This document shows, one piece after another, positions 12,906 to 21,579 of a DNA stretch of 64,000 bases. A model generated the notes under the pieces. That model was not told the origin of the DNA. It made no database searches and was given only the letters and a program-made list of their open reading frames with translations. The stretch is from NCBI GenBank assembly GCA_016713535.1, contig JADJOY010000007.1, forward strand, positions 124,001 through 188,000, read 5' to 3'. How positions within the stretch are numbered: position 1 is the first letter of the stretch; the number at the start of each line of letters is the position of its first letter. This DNA is from Deltaproteobacteria bacterium (GTDB lineage Bacteria; JADJOY01). Both the position numbers and the translations under genes were made by a program.

Positions 12906-13988
12906 ATGCTCGGACGGATCGTTCGCGCGTACCTCACCGTCGGCCGCACCTTCGGTGCCTGGCTGCCGCCCCTCGTGACCTTCGTGCTGTTCTCGATCCT
13001 GCGGACGGTCATGACGGTCGGCTGGGCGCTCGATCCGATCTTCTTCCCGAAGCTGCGTGGGACGAAGGTCGTGAGCCCGATCGTGCTGGTCGGCAACCCG
13101 CGCACCGGCACCACGTTCCTGCAGCGCTTCCTCACCGACCACGGCGTCGGCAGCGGGCTCGAGCTGTGGCGCATGCTGTATTCCTCGCTCACCATCCAGG
13201 CGCTGATCAAGCCCTTTCTCCCCTTCCTCGAGAAGGTGAGCCCGGCGCGCCACCACTCGACCGTCGCCCACGAGACCAGCCTCACGTCCGTGGAGACCGA
13301 CGACGTCTCGTTCATGTTCCGGTTCTTCGACGGCATGTTCCTGTACGGATTCATCCTCGCATTCGACGAACAGGACCGCGTCGACCTCGTCGATCCGCGC
13401 CGCCGCGACACCACCCGGCGCGACGCCGACTGGCTCGAGGCGCTGTGGCGGCGCAGCCTGGTCGCGCACCGCAGCGACCGCGTGGTGGCGAAGCTGTTCT
13501 CGCTCTCCGCGTGGCTGCCCACGTTCCTGAAGCGTTTCCCGGACGCGAGGATCCTCTACATGGTGCGCGACCCGCTCGAGGTGTTGCCGTCGGCGCTCAG
13601 CCTCACCACCGGGGTGCTCGGCAAGGCGTTCGACTTCTGGGGACGCCCCGAGGCGATCAAGCGCCGCTACATCGATCGCATGGTCGCCGGTTACACGCTG
13701 CTCCTGCGTCGCTTCCACGACGACTACACCTCGGGCGCGATCCCGCGGGAGAACGTCTACATCGTCCGCTACGACCGGCTCATGCGCGAGTTCGACGTGG
13801 TCATGGACGAGATCCTGGCGTTCACCGGCACGCCCAAGGGATCCGCGCTGGCGGACGCGATCACCGCGCAGGCCGAGAAGCAGCGCGGCTACAAGAGCAA
13901 GCACAGCTACAGCCTTGAGCAGTTCGGTCTCGACGCCGACGCGATCCGTCGCGACTGCGCGTTCGTCTACGAGGCGTTCGGGATCTGA
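12906..13988 (+). CDS. Membrane-anchored PAPS-dependent sulfotransferase
   Basis: 360 residues. The P-loop-like 5'-phosphosulfate-binding motif IVLVGNPRTGTTFLQRFL starts near residue 60. The 3'-phosphate motif YMVRDPLEVLPSALSL lies near 220. This is the Sulfotransferase_3 layout. A hydrophobic segment (LPPLVTFVLFSILRTVMTVGW, residues about 21-41 written in two parts: LPPLVTFVLFSIL then RTVMTVGW) suggests membrane attachment. It likely sulfates a lipid or other hydroxylated acceptor using PAPS; the acceptor is unknown. ATG at 12906 matches where family similarity begins. A small lipoprotein gene follows 20 bp downstream. Confidence 0.9.
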   Translation: MLGRIVRAYLTVGRTFGAWLPPLVTFVLFSILRTVMTVGWALDPIFFPKLRGTKVVSPIVLVGNPRTGTTFLQRFLTDHGVGSGLELWRMLYSSLTIQALIKPFLPFLEKVSPARHHSTVAHETSLTSVETDDVSFMFRFFDGMFLYGFILAFDEQDRVDLVDPRRRDTTRRDADWLEALWRRSLVAHRSDRVVAKLFSLSAWLPTFLKRFPDARILYMVRDPLEVLPSALSLTTGVLGKAFDFWGRPEAIKRRYIDRMVAGYTLLLRRFHDDYTSGAIPRENVYIVRYDRLMREFDVVMDEILAFTGTPKGSALADAITAQAEKQRGYKSKHSYSLEQFGLDADAIRRDCAFVYEAFGI

Positions 13989-14008
13989 GCGGGGCGAGGA
14001 GGTCGGGG

Positions 14009-14446
14009 ATGCGGGACTGGGCTCGGATCGAGGCGACGCGGCGGACCCGCGCGCTCGCGTGCGCCGCGCTGGTGCTGGCGCTCGGGTGCGGCGGTGACGA
14101 GAACGAGGTGGTGGTGGAGCTGACCCGGGGCGAGCAGCGCTCCGTCGAGCTCACGGTCACGGCGAGCCAGATCTTCGGCGGACGGCTCCTCGAGTGCGAC
14201 TTCGTGTCGCTACGGCCCAAGGATCCCGACAACCAGCTCGCGCTCCAGAACATGGAGATCGCGGTCAGCGACTCGGGGAAGTCGAGCGACGTCGCGTGCA
14301 CGGCGCGGATCGAGATCTTCGTCCACCCCGACGCGATCCTCGGCGACTACGGGATCGACGTCGACTTCACCTACACCTACACCGACCAGAACGACATCCT
14401 CACCGGTGAGGACCAGGGCCGAGTCAAGGTGAGCGTGGTTCGCTGA
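14009..14446 (+). CDS. Small hypothetical lipoprotein
   Basis: 145 residues. Signal peptide LACAALVLALGCGG with lipobox LALGC. The mature part is acidic and beta-rich (VVVELTRGEQRSVELTVTAS, then IEIFVHPDAILGDYGIDV), resembling a single Ig-like sandwich, but no family is recognised. A strong ribosome site GAGGAGG precedes the ATG at 14009. It lies 20 bp behind the sulfotransferase and is probably co-transcribed. Confidence 0.76.
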   Translation: MRDWARIEATRRTRALACAALVLALGCGGDENEVVVELTRGEQRSVELTVTASQIFGGRLLECDFVSLRPKDPDNQLALQNMEIAVSDSGKSSDVACTARIEIFVHPDAILGDYGIDVDFTYTYTDQNDILTGEDQGRVKVSVVR

Positions 14447-14456
14447 TCGGCGTGCC

Positions 14457-14508
14457 ACCGTCGCGGCGGCCCTGCGGCGGCGGATGGCCCCCCCGCCGCT
14501 ACGACGGT
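14457..14508. terminator. Long imperfect hairpin between convergent genes
   Basis: Arms 14457-14470 and 14495-14508 pair with one mismatch and one wobble around a 24-nt GC-rich loop, between the lipoprotein and the MaoC-domain gene. No T-tract; a structural terminator is inferred. Confidence 0.4.
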
Positions 14509-14560
14509 CCGAGCCGGCACGTTTTCGTAGGGCCGGGGCCTCCGAGCCCCCGCCAGCCGC

Positions 14561-15481
14561 TCATCGACCGAGCGCTACCCGTCCCACCAGGTGGCGGCCG
14601 TCGCGGGTCGCCGGGCGGACCTCGACCGTTCGGTCCCCGTCGGCGCCAGCGGCACCCCGGGAGGCCAGCAGGCTCACCCGGCTCGGTAGTGGGATCGGCT
14701 GCTTGAACGTCACGTCGGCGCTCACCCGCGGGTGGGGCCGCCCGTCACGCTCCAGAGCGGCGAGCAGCCGCGCCAGCGTCCACATGCCGTGCGCGATCGG
14801 CCGCCGGTAGCCGAGCGGCCGGGCCGTGAAGCTCCACAAGTGGTGCGGGTTCACGTCGCCCGAGGCGCGCGCGAAGCGGCGTCCGGTGGGCTCCGCCACC
14901 TCGACGTCGGCGATCACGTCGAGGAGCGGTTCCGTAGCGGCGGACGTCGCCACCGGCGGCCCGGCGCGACCGTGACCGATGCGGCGGCGCGACAGCACGG
15001 TCGCGACGCCGCGCCAGCGACGGTCACCGGCGACCTCGACCTCCAGGCTCCAGTCGATCTCGACACCGCGCTCGGTGGCCCGCGTGCCCGCCAGCCGGCA
15101 CGTCAGGTCGAGGCGCTCGCCGACGTGGATCGAGCCGCGCTGCTCGATCGCCTGGCGGACGTGGATCAGCCCGAGCGGGCTGAGCGGGAACGACCGATGG
15201 GTGACGAGCGTGCCCATGAGCCCGAGGAAGAGCGCCTCGGGATACGCGGGCGGCAGCACCTCCGAGGCGTCCTCGATGGCGCACACGTCGCGATAACGCG
15301 CGAGCCGCGCCGGGTCGACGGCCACTCCCCTCACCCGCGCCGAGAGCTCCGGCAACGCCGCCAGCTCGGCGGCCGTTGCCCGACCCTGCCGCCTCATCAG
15401 CGCGAACGCGAGCCCGCGCCCGAACACCGCCGCCACCGAGGGCAGCCGCTCGAGCTCGACCGCGAGCGGCGCGCCGCTCAT
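14561..15481 (-). CDS. MaoC-like hot-dog dehydratase
   Basis: 306 residues. The C-terminal hydratase motif is clear: ASGDVNPHHLWSFTARPLGY followed by RRPIAHGMWTLARLL, carrying the Asp and His of R-specific enoyl-CoA hydratases. The N-terminal half is probably a second, degenerate hot-dog domain, as in two-domain actinobacterial-type MaoC proteins. Expected to hydrate trans-2-enoyl-CoA in fatty-acid or polyketide metabolism. The ATG at 15481 overlaps the TGA of the upstream SDR gene (ATGA), so the two are an operon and may catalyse successive reduction and dehydration steps. Confidence 0.88.
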   Translation of the reverse strand: MSGAPLAVELERLPSVAAVFGRGLAFALMRRQGRATAAELAALPELSARVRGVAVDPARLARYRDVCAIEDASEVLPPAYPEALFLGLMGTLVTHRSFPLSPLGLIHVRQAIEQRGSIHVGERLDLTCRLAGTRATERGVEIDWSLEVEVAGDRRWRGVATVLSRRRIGHGRAGPPVATSAATEPLLDVIADVEVAEPTGRRFARASGDVNPHHLWSFTARPLGYRRPIAHGMWTLARLLAALERDGRPHPRVSADVTFKQPIPLPSRVSLLASRGAAGADGDRTVEVRPATRDGRHLVGRVALGR

Positions 15482-16341
15482 TCGTGCAGGCTGGGTCCGC
15501 TCGTCGGCGCGGTGTCGGCCTTGACGTGTTTCGCCGCGGAGCGCTGCGCCGCGCGGCGCGTGTTCGCGAAATGCATCAGGCCGGGCGCGTGCCGGCCGAG
15601 GAAACCGAACACCTTGCCGTGGACGGTGAACACGTACTCCCGCTCGCGGCGCGCGATCGCGTCCACCATCACGCGCGCGGCTTTCTCGGTCGGCCACATC
15701 AGCTTCGAAGGGCGCTTGTCCTTGCGGTTGCCGTCGAACCGGCCCTGGTTGTCGACCTGCGCGATCTCGCTGGCGACGAAGCCGGGATGGATGGTGGTGC
15801 AGCTCACGCCGGTGCCGTGGAGCTCCATGGAGAGCGTCTGACCGATCGCACGGACCGCGGCCTTCGAGGCGCTGTACGCGGCCTGGCCCGGCACCGACAC
15901 CATCGACGACACGCTGCCCACCAGCGCCAGACGGCCGCGGGTCTTCTTGAGCTCGGGGATGGCGTAGCGCGCGGTCATGGCGAGGCCGATCACGTTGGTC
16001 TCGAACTGGCGACGCCAGTCGGCGGCCTCGAGCTGCTCGACCCGCCCCGAGACGCCGAAACCCGCGTTCGCCACCACCACGTCGACCCGGCCGAGGTCAC
16101 GGGCCACCGCCTCGACCGCGAACATCACCGCGCTCTCGTCGGTCACGTCGCACGGCACCACGAGCCCGTGGCGACCGAGCTTCTCGATCTCGCGGATGAC
16201 CTCGCGCAGTCGGTCCTCGCGCCGCCCCGAGACCGCGGCGTTGGCTCCCCGCGACGCGAGCTCGAGCGCGACACAGCGCCCGATGCCAGCCGTCGCACCC
16301 GTCACCCACGCCACCAGTCCCGCGAAATCCTGCTTCGACAT
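15478..16341 (-). CDS. Short-chain dehydrogenase/reductase
   Basis: 287 residues, classical SDR. Cofactor loop TGATAGIGR, NAGFG motif, catalytic Ser in LVGSVSSMVS and YSASK (Tyr and Lys). Ser/Arg residues after the second strand (VSGRREDRL) suggest NADP(H). The C-terminal extension (FGFLGRHAPGLMHF) resembles membrane-associated SDRs of the SDR7C/DhrS type. A GGGAGGG ribosome site precedes the ATG at 16341. Coupled to the MaoC gene by a 4-bp overlap. The 285 bp upstream contain dispersed repeat copy A. Confidence 0.92.
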   Translation of the reverse strand: MSKQDFAGLVAWVTGATAGIGRCVALELASRGANAAVSGRREDRLREVIREIEKLGRHGLVVPCDVTDESAVMFAVEAVARDLGRVDVVVANAGFGVSGRVEQLEAADWRRQFETNVIGLAMTARYAIPELKKTRGRLALVGSVSSMVSVPGQAAYSASKAAVRAIGQTLSMELHGTGVSCTTIHPGFVASEIAQVDNQGRFDGNRKDKRPSKLMWPTEKAARVMVDAIARREREYVFTVHGKVFGFLGRHAPGLMHFANTRRAAQRSAAKHVKADTAPTSGPSLHE

Positions 16342-16446
16342 CGGCCCTCCCCGCGCTCCATGCGCCTCGGAACCACGCGCCCGGACCGCAAGCGGCCGAT
16401 TGTACGTGACGATGCGAGGATCGTCGCGCGTGGGGCGCGCCGCCTG

Positions 16447-16590
16447 GGATCCCGGACCGCGCGACGAGTGGATTCGTCGAAGGGCCGGTCGCAGCGCGAC
16501 CGCACGAGCGAAGCGAGTGACTCGGGGGTGGGACCCGCCGGGATTCACTCCCGGCGGGCGGGGGGCTTGAAAAGCCCCCCGAAAAACCCC
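16447..16590 (-). repeat. Mosaic intergenic repeat, copy A
   Basis: Inverse-oriented copy in the divergent gap before serB. Hairpin with arms 16560-16568 and 16572-16580 (G-rich/C-rich, 9 bp; loop TTC read on the minus strand). Second hairpin 16534-16543/16549-16558 (10 bp perfect; loop GTGAA on the minus strand). Then the shared tail with CACTCGCTTCGCTCGTG and a GGTCGC-GCT-GCGACC hairpin. Related copies near 23.2, 30.1, 30.3, 60.3 and 60.6 kb. Confidence 0.75.
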
Positions 16591-16626
16591 GTGCTACGGT
16601 GAAGCGCCGTCGAGCGGAGCGCCTGC

Positions 16627-17841
16627 ATGCACCAGATCCACGAACCGATGATCCTCTCGGTGTCGGGCCCGGACCGGCCCGGCATTCTCGCCGAGCTGGC
16701 CGGCATCCTGGCTCGCGGCCAGATCGACCTCGTCGACGTCGAGCAGGCGACGCTGCAGAACTTCTTGGCACTCTCGTTCCTGGTCGACCTCGGCAACCGC
16801 CCGGAGCGCGCCCAGGTGATCCTGCGCGAGTTCCTCCCCGCGGCGGCCCGTCAGGGGCTCGCCGCCGAGGTGCGCGCGATCACCTTGCCGGAGCTGCGCA
16901 TCCTGAAGGAGCAGGACCTGTGGGCGGTGACGCTGCTCGGCGAGAGCTCGAGCGCACTGATGGTGACGACCGTCGCCGCCGCCACCGCGCGCCACAACGT
17001 CAACATCGTCACGATCCGTCGTCTCGCCGAGCGCGACCTGAGCGCCGCGGAGCTGATCGTCGACGTGTCGCGCACGCCGTACGTCGACGCCTTCCGGCGC
17101 GATCTGCTGAGCGCGTGCGAGGCGGTGGGCCTCGACGTCGGCATCGCGCCCGAGGACGTGCACCGCAAGAGCAAGCGCGTGGTGGTGATGGACGCGGACT
17201 CGACGCTGGTGGCCGGCGAGGTCATCGACGAGCTGGCGCGCCGCGCCGGCGTCGTCGACAAGGTCGCGGCGATCACCCGGCGCGCGATGGAGGGCGAGCT
17301 CGACTTCGCTGCGGCGCTCACCGAGCGCGTCTCGCTCCTCGCCGGGCTCACGCGCGCCGACCTGCAGGCCGTGATCGAGTCGATGGTCCTCACTCCGGGC
17401 GCCGCGGATACGATCGCGGTGCTCAAGGCGCTCGGCTTCAAGGTGGGCGTGATCAGCGGCGGCTTCACGTTCTTCACCGAGCACCTGCGCGAGACGCTCG
17501 GCCTCGACTACGCGTTCGGCAACGTGCTGGAGATGGACGGCGACCGGCTCACCGGCCGCGTGGTGCCCCCGATCATCGACGCCCAGGGCAAGGCGGAGCG
17601 CGTGCGCCAGATCGCCCGCGAGCTCGGCGTGCCGCTCTCGCAGGTGGTGACGGTCGGCGACGGCGCCAACGACATCCCGATGCTCGAGACCGCCGGCCTC
17701 GGGGTCGCGTTCCGCGCCAAGGAGGCCGCGCGGCGCGCGGCGCGCGGCTCGATCCAGCGCAACGACATGAAGGCGCTGCTCTACCTGCTCGGGATCTCGG
17801 GGCGAGATCTCAAGAAGCTCGTGCACGCCACGCCGCCATGA
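16627..17841 (+). CDS. serB: Phosphoserine phosphatase with N-terminal ACT domains
   Basis: 404 residues; last step of serine biosynthesis. The N-terminal about 180 residues hold two ACT-like regulatory units (ILSVSGPDRPGILAELAGIL, then LWAVTLLGES). The HAD catalytic half begins with VVMDADSTLVAGEVIDELA (nucleophile DxDST), then VISGGFTFF and VTVGDGANDIPML. Length and order match actinobacterial/deltaproteobacterial ACT-SerB proteins, in which ACT units bind amino acids for feedback control. The ATG at 16627 lies after repeat copy A. The stop overlaps the next gene by 4 bp. Confidence 0.95.
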   Translation: MHQIHEPMILSVSGPDRPGILAELAGILARGQIDLVDVEQATLQNFLALSFLVDLGNRPERAQVILREFLPAAARQGLAAEVRAITLPELRILKEQDLWAVTLLGESSSALMVTTVAAATARHNVNIVTIRRLAERDLSAAELIVDVSRTPYVDAFRRDLLSACEAVGLDVGIAPEDVHRKSKRVVVMDADSTLVAGEVIDELARRAGVVDKVAAITRRAMEGELDFAAALTERVSLLAGLTRADLQAVIESMVLTPGAADTIAVLKALGFKVGVISGGFTFFTEHLRETLGLDYAFGNVLEMDGDRLTGRVVPPIIDAQGKAERVRQIARELGVPLSQVVTVGDGANDIPMLETAGLGVAFRAKEAARRAARGSIQRNDMKALLYLLGISGRDLKKLVHATPP

Positions 17842-18164
17842 CGCTTCACGTCGAACCGGATCGGCGCTTCGTCCAGGACCCGGTCGAGCCCGTGTTCTGG
17901 GCGGACTTCCTGGCGCGGCGGGCGCCCGACGAAGAGCTCACCCAGATCCTGGTGCGCTTCACCGTCACCGATTTCCGCGCGCTTCAGGATCGGCTCGGGT
18001 GGGACGACACCCGCGAGAACAACCTGATCCTGTGCGAGTCCGTGCTGCGCGCAGCGGTCGCGACCGGCTTCTGGGACCAACGGCTCGAGGCCCGCGAGCA
18101 CTGGTCCCTGGTCGAGGCCGTGGTCACGGCGCTCGAAGCGGCGACCGAACCGACCGACGGATGA
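17838..18164 (+). CDS. Small hypothetical protein in the serB operon
   Basis: 108 residues, soluble, slightly acidic, aromatic-rich (RFVQDPVEPVFWADFLARR; WDDTRENNLILCESVLRAA). No signal or membrane segment and no recognised family. Both ends overlap their neighbours by ATGA (17838 with serB, 18161 with the membrane protein), so expression is tied to serB. Function unknown. Confidence 0.75.
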   Translation: MTLHVEPDRRFVQDPVEPVFWADFLARRAPDEELTQILVRFTVTDFRALQDRLGWDDTRENNLILCESVLRAAVATGFWDQRLEAREHWSLVEAVVTALEAATEPTDG

Positions 18165-19645
18165 GCGGCGGCGCGCGTCACGGCCGCGCGAACGCGCTCG
18201 CCGGCCGGGCGGCGAGGTTCGGCCTCGGCTGGCTCCTCGACAAGCTGCGCTGGGGGCCGGGCATCCTGTTCGTCGGGATCGGCGGCGCGTTCCTCTCGGG
18301 CGCATGGCTCGCGGGACCCGAGCGGCTGGTGCTCGCGCATAGTCTCGAGCGCTTCACGGCGCGCGGCGAGGGCCACGCGTCGCGACCGTTCTGGGCGTTC
18401 GAGGTCGACATCGATCGCCTCCACGGCGGCTGGAACTGGCCGGCGGTCACCAGCGCCGAGCTGTGCACCGAGGTCGAGGTTCGTGGGCCCGCCACCGGCG
18501 CGGTCCACACCGTGGTGTGCGGCGCGCGCCACGCGCGCCACGCCCCGTGGGAGATCGTCGAGACCGTGTCGCTCGCTCCCGACACGCCGATCGCCTGGCG
18601 GCGCGACGAACGCGGATTTCCTCGCTACGAGGTGCGCTTCTCGCCCGGCGCTGCCGCCTGGCTCGGCGAGCGGCCGGCGGGTTTCTGGCCGCTCGTCGGC
18701 CAGTCGGACGAGGCGCGCGCCGCGATGCCCCCGCCGGGCACGGAGCTCGATGCGTTCTGGCTCGAGGTCGATCGGCCGCTCGAATGGCTGGTGCGCTGGT
18801 GGCCAGCCGAGGCTGCGCCACGCCTGGTCCCGATGGCCTTCGACCCCGTCGATCCGCAGGGAGCGCTGCCGGCTTCGGTGGTGGAGGATGCCCGCGCCCT
18901 CCGGCCCGCGTGGGCCATGACCGCGGCCCTCGGGGTGTTCGGTCTGGTGACCTGGTTCGTCGGCTGGGGCTACGCGATGGGCGGCGCCCCGCGCACGAGG
19001 TTCCTGGTGGCCGCGATCGGGCCACTGCTCGCGCTGCCGTGGTGGGGAAGCCACTTCGAGCCGGTGCTGCTCTGGCTCGAGCCGCGCGCCGGCGAGGTCG
19101 GCGCGGACATCGCGCGCGACATCACGGAGGGGCTGCGTCTGCCCGTCGAAGTGCGCGATCCGTTCGCGTTCGCCCGCTACGATCGCCTCGCCTTCGACGC
19201 ATCGCGGTCGTATTACGACCCCCTCGGCGGTCGGTTCGGCGTCGCGCGCCCGGAGCCGCCGCCGGCGGACGCCGACGCGGCCCTCGGCTCGGCCGTCGCC
19301 ATGGTCTCGACCGCGATGGATGCCGCCGACGACGCGGCGCTGCTGCCGCTCCTCGAGCGCCTCCGCCAAGACGAGCTCGTCGATCGCGGACAGCTCGGGC
19401 TGCTCTACCTCGATGGCGCGCGGCGCGTCGCGCTCGACGAGCGCCGCGCGCCGGACGTGCGCTGGACCGCGGCGAGCTTCCTGTGGTGGCTGACCGTGAC
19501 ACCCGTCGAGCCCCGCCGCGGGGAGCCGGCGTTCGCGACCCGCCTCGCGCTCTGGAAGCAGCTCCTCGACTTCCCGCCCGACCCGGCTGTGGTGAACATG
19601 ACGCGCTCGATGCTCGAACGGATCGAGGCCAGCCCCGCGTCGTGA
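18161..19645 (+). CDS. Membrane protein of unknown function, third gene of the serB operon
   Basis: 494 residues. One hydrophobic helix near the N-terminus (ILFVGIGGAFLSGAWLAG) is followed by about 200 residues that are probably periplasmic. Two further helices follow (MTAALGVFGLVTWFVGWGYA and LVAAIGPLLALPWWG), then a soluble helical C-terminal domain of about 200 residues. No family recognised. Start ATG 18161 overlaps the preceding stop. It ends 16 bp from the convergent polytopic membrane protein, leaving no room for a separate terminator. Confidence 0.76.
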   Translation: MSGGARHGRANALAGRAARFGLGWLLDKLRWGPGILFVGIGGAFLSGAWLAGPERLVLAHSLERFTARGEGHASRPFWAFEVDIDRLHGGWNWPAVTSAELCTEVEVRGPATGAVHTVVCGARHARHAPWEIVETVSLAPDTPIAWRRDERGFPRYEVRFSPGAAAWLGERPAGFWPLVGQSDEARAAMPPPGTELDAFWLEVDRPLEWLVRWWPAEAAPRLVPMAFDPVDPQGALPASVVEDARALRPAWAMTAALGVFGLVTWFVGWGYAMGGAPRTRFLVAAIGPLLALPWWGSHFEPVLLWLEPRAGEVGADIARDITEGLRLPVEVRDPFAFARYDRLAFDASRSYYDPLGGRFGVARPEPPPADADAALGSAVAMVSTAMDAADDAALLPLLERLRQDELVDRGQLGLLYLDGARRVALDERRAPDVRWTAASFLWWLTVTPVEPRRGEPAFATRLALWKQLLDFPPDPAVVNMTRSMLERIEASPAS

Positions 19646-19661
19646 TCGCGGCAGCGAGGCG

Positions 19662-21425
19662 TCAGCGCGACGCGAGCTTGCGCAGGTCGACGACCACGAA
19701 CGCGTCGTCCTCGTACACGGTGGCGCGCGCCGCGAGCGCGGCCCAGAACGAGCGCGCCGTCCCCTGACGTGCGCCGTTCCAGTACGCCCTCACCTGCGAG
19801 CGGACCGGCTCGTACGCGAAGTTCGCCGGCAGCTCCTCCCAGCCGAGATCTCGTCGCCTCAGCACCAGGAGCTGCACACCGTCCGCGGCGAGCGCGGCGA
19901 CGTCGCGCGCCGGATCCTCGGGGAAGAGCGCGCGCGTCACCCGCTCGGTGCGGCGACGCACGGTCTTCTCGAGGTAGTCCCGAAAGAGCGGGTGGGCGAG
20001 CTCGGACGCGATCTCGATGCGCCGCTGCACCATCGCGATCAGGGTGTCGGCATCGCCGCGCGGATTCGCTGCGTAGCGAGTCGAGGAGGGCTGCGCGGCA
20101 AGGAACCTCGCGACGCCCTCGTAGCCGCCGCGTGGGATCCCGTAGGCGAGCGGCCCACCGTCGAAGCGAGCGATCGAAGCGAGCACGAGGACCGCCGCCA
20201 CCGCGAGCGTCCGCCGTCGCGCTGGCGCACGGTCGGGACGGTCACGGTGCTGCTCGAGCCCTGCGGCGAGGAACCACGCGAGCGCCCCGAGGAAGGCGAG
20301 CGGCTCGTACGTGGCGAGGAACCTGCGCGGGAAATAGAGCCGCGGCAGAACGAGGTAAGCCACCGCGTTCCAGCCCGCCGCGACGGCGACGCTGGCGGGC
20401 ACCCACCAGGGCAGGTCGCGAAAGCTCGCCCGCGTGAGCCAGCGCAGTCCCGCGAGCGCGGCGGCCGCCACGGCGAGCACGCCCGTCGCCCACCCGAGCT
20501 GCTCGCCCAGCGGCGCGAACGGCGGCACCCGGACCAGCACGTCGTCCGGCACGCCGAGGTGCGCTGCGAGCATCCGCGCCGCCTCGATGGGCAGCGGCGC
20601 TGGCCGCTCGTTGCGGAAGCGCCCGCCGGGACCGTAGTCGACCGAGCCGAGGACCTCGTCACGCGTGAGCAGGGTGCCGAAGCGCGCCTCCACTCCACGG
20701 ACGTGCCACGCGTTCGTCACGCTCAGCGCGACGGCCACGAGCGCGGCCGCCGCCATCGGCGCGAACGGCGCGCGCCCCCCGGGTGCCCCATCGCTGGAGC
20801 GCGCGCGCCGCGCGCGGGCGAATCCGACCGCGACCACGCTCGCTCCGAGCACGAGGCTCTGCGGGTGGAGGAGGCCCGCGAGCGTGAGCCACGCCACCGC
20901 CAGCCACCAGCGGCCCGCGACCACGCTCGCCAGCACCGCGAGCTGTAGCGGCGGGCCGTAGCTCCGCGCGAGCCCGCCCATGAGCTCGCGGAGCCACACC
21001 TCGTCGAGGAGCCCGGCGGCCACCAGGAGTGGCGCGAACGCGCCGCGTGGCGAGGACCGCTCGCCGAGGCGCCACAGCGCCACCGCGAACGGCGCCACCA
21101 GCACCAGCCCGATCCACTTGGTGAAGAGGTAGGGATCGATCTGCTTCGCGAGCGTCTGGTAGAGCCACGCCAGCGCCGGAGGTTGGAACGCCCGCGCGTA
21201 CGCGGTGAGCGGATCGGTCGCCGAGAAGTCGACGCCGGCCCGCACCTGTTCGAGCCAGAACCAGTTCTGCCGGTAGTCGTCGTGAAGCGCGTCGGTCGCG
21301 ACGATCGGCCACGCGACGCGCACGACCACGTGCGCCACCGCGAGGGCCGCGAGCGCGAGGCTCCACCTCCGGGCCGCGCTCGCCGCGCTGGATCGCGAGT
21401 TCGGGGACTGGTCGAGCTCGCTCAA
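19662..21425 (-). CDS. Polytopic membrane protein, GT-C-like
   Basis: About 587 residues with at least eight to ten hydrophobic segments in the first 430 (for example [20 protein letters not shown] and [13 protein letters not shown]) and a soluble C-terminal region. [17 protein letters not shown] segment lies after the first helix, where GT-C glycosyltransferases and related DUF6798-like proteins place an acidic motif. A lipid-linked sugar transferase is plausible but not shown. A TTG start at 21425 preceded by GAGG is chosen; earlier in-frame starts would overlap the divergent ilvD start. The promoter of both genes must lie in 21426-21579. Confidence 0.78.
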   Translation of the reverse strand: MSELDQSPNSRSSAASAARRWSLALAALAVAHVVVRVAWPIVATDALHDDYRQNWFWLEQVRAGVDFSATDPLTAYARAFQPPALAWLYQTLAKQIDPYLFTKWIGLVLVAPFAVALWRLGERSSPRGAFAPLLVAAGLLDEVWLRELMGGLARSYGPPLQLAVLASVVAGRWWLAVAWLTLAGLLHPQSLVLGASVVAVGFARARRARSSDGAPGGRAPFAPMAAAALVAVALSVTNAWHVRGVEARFGTLLTRDEVLGSVDYGPGGRFRNERPAPLPIEAARMLAAHLGVPDDVLVRVPPFAPLGEQLGWATGVLAVAAAALAGLRWLTRASFRDLPWWVPASVAVAAGWNAVAYLVLPRLYFPRRFLATYEPLAFLGALAWFLAAGLEQHRDRPDRAPARRRTLAVAAVLVLASIARFDGGPLAYGIPRGGYEGVARFLAAQPSSTRYAANPRGDADTLIAMVQRRIEIASELAHPLFRDYLEKTVRRRTERVTRALFPEDPARDVAALAADGVQLLVLRRRDLGWEELPANFAYEPVRSQVRAYWNGARQGTARSFWAALAARATVYEDDAFVVVDLRKLASR

Positions 21426-21579
21426 GTGGCCTCGCTGCCGCGCCGCCTCGCCGGCACGGGGCGCGCAACCCTGCCTCCAGCGAGCGCGCGGCGCAAGCAC
21501 GAACGTCGCGGTGACAACCCGGAACGAGGCTGACAAGCTCTGGCGTTCTCCGCGTCGACCGATCCAGGAGCCCCCCGCC

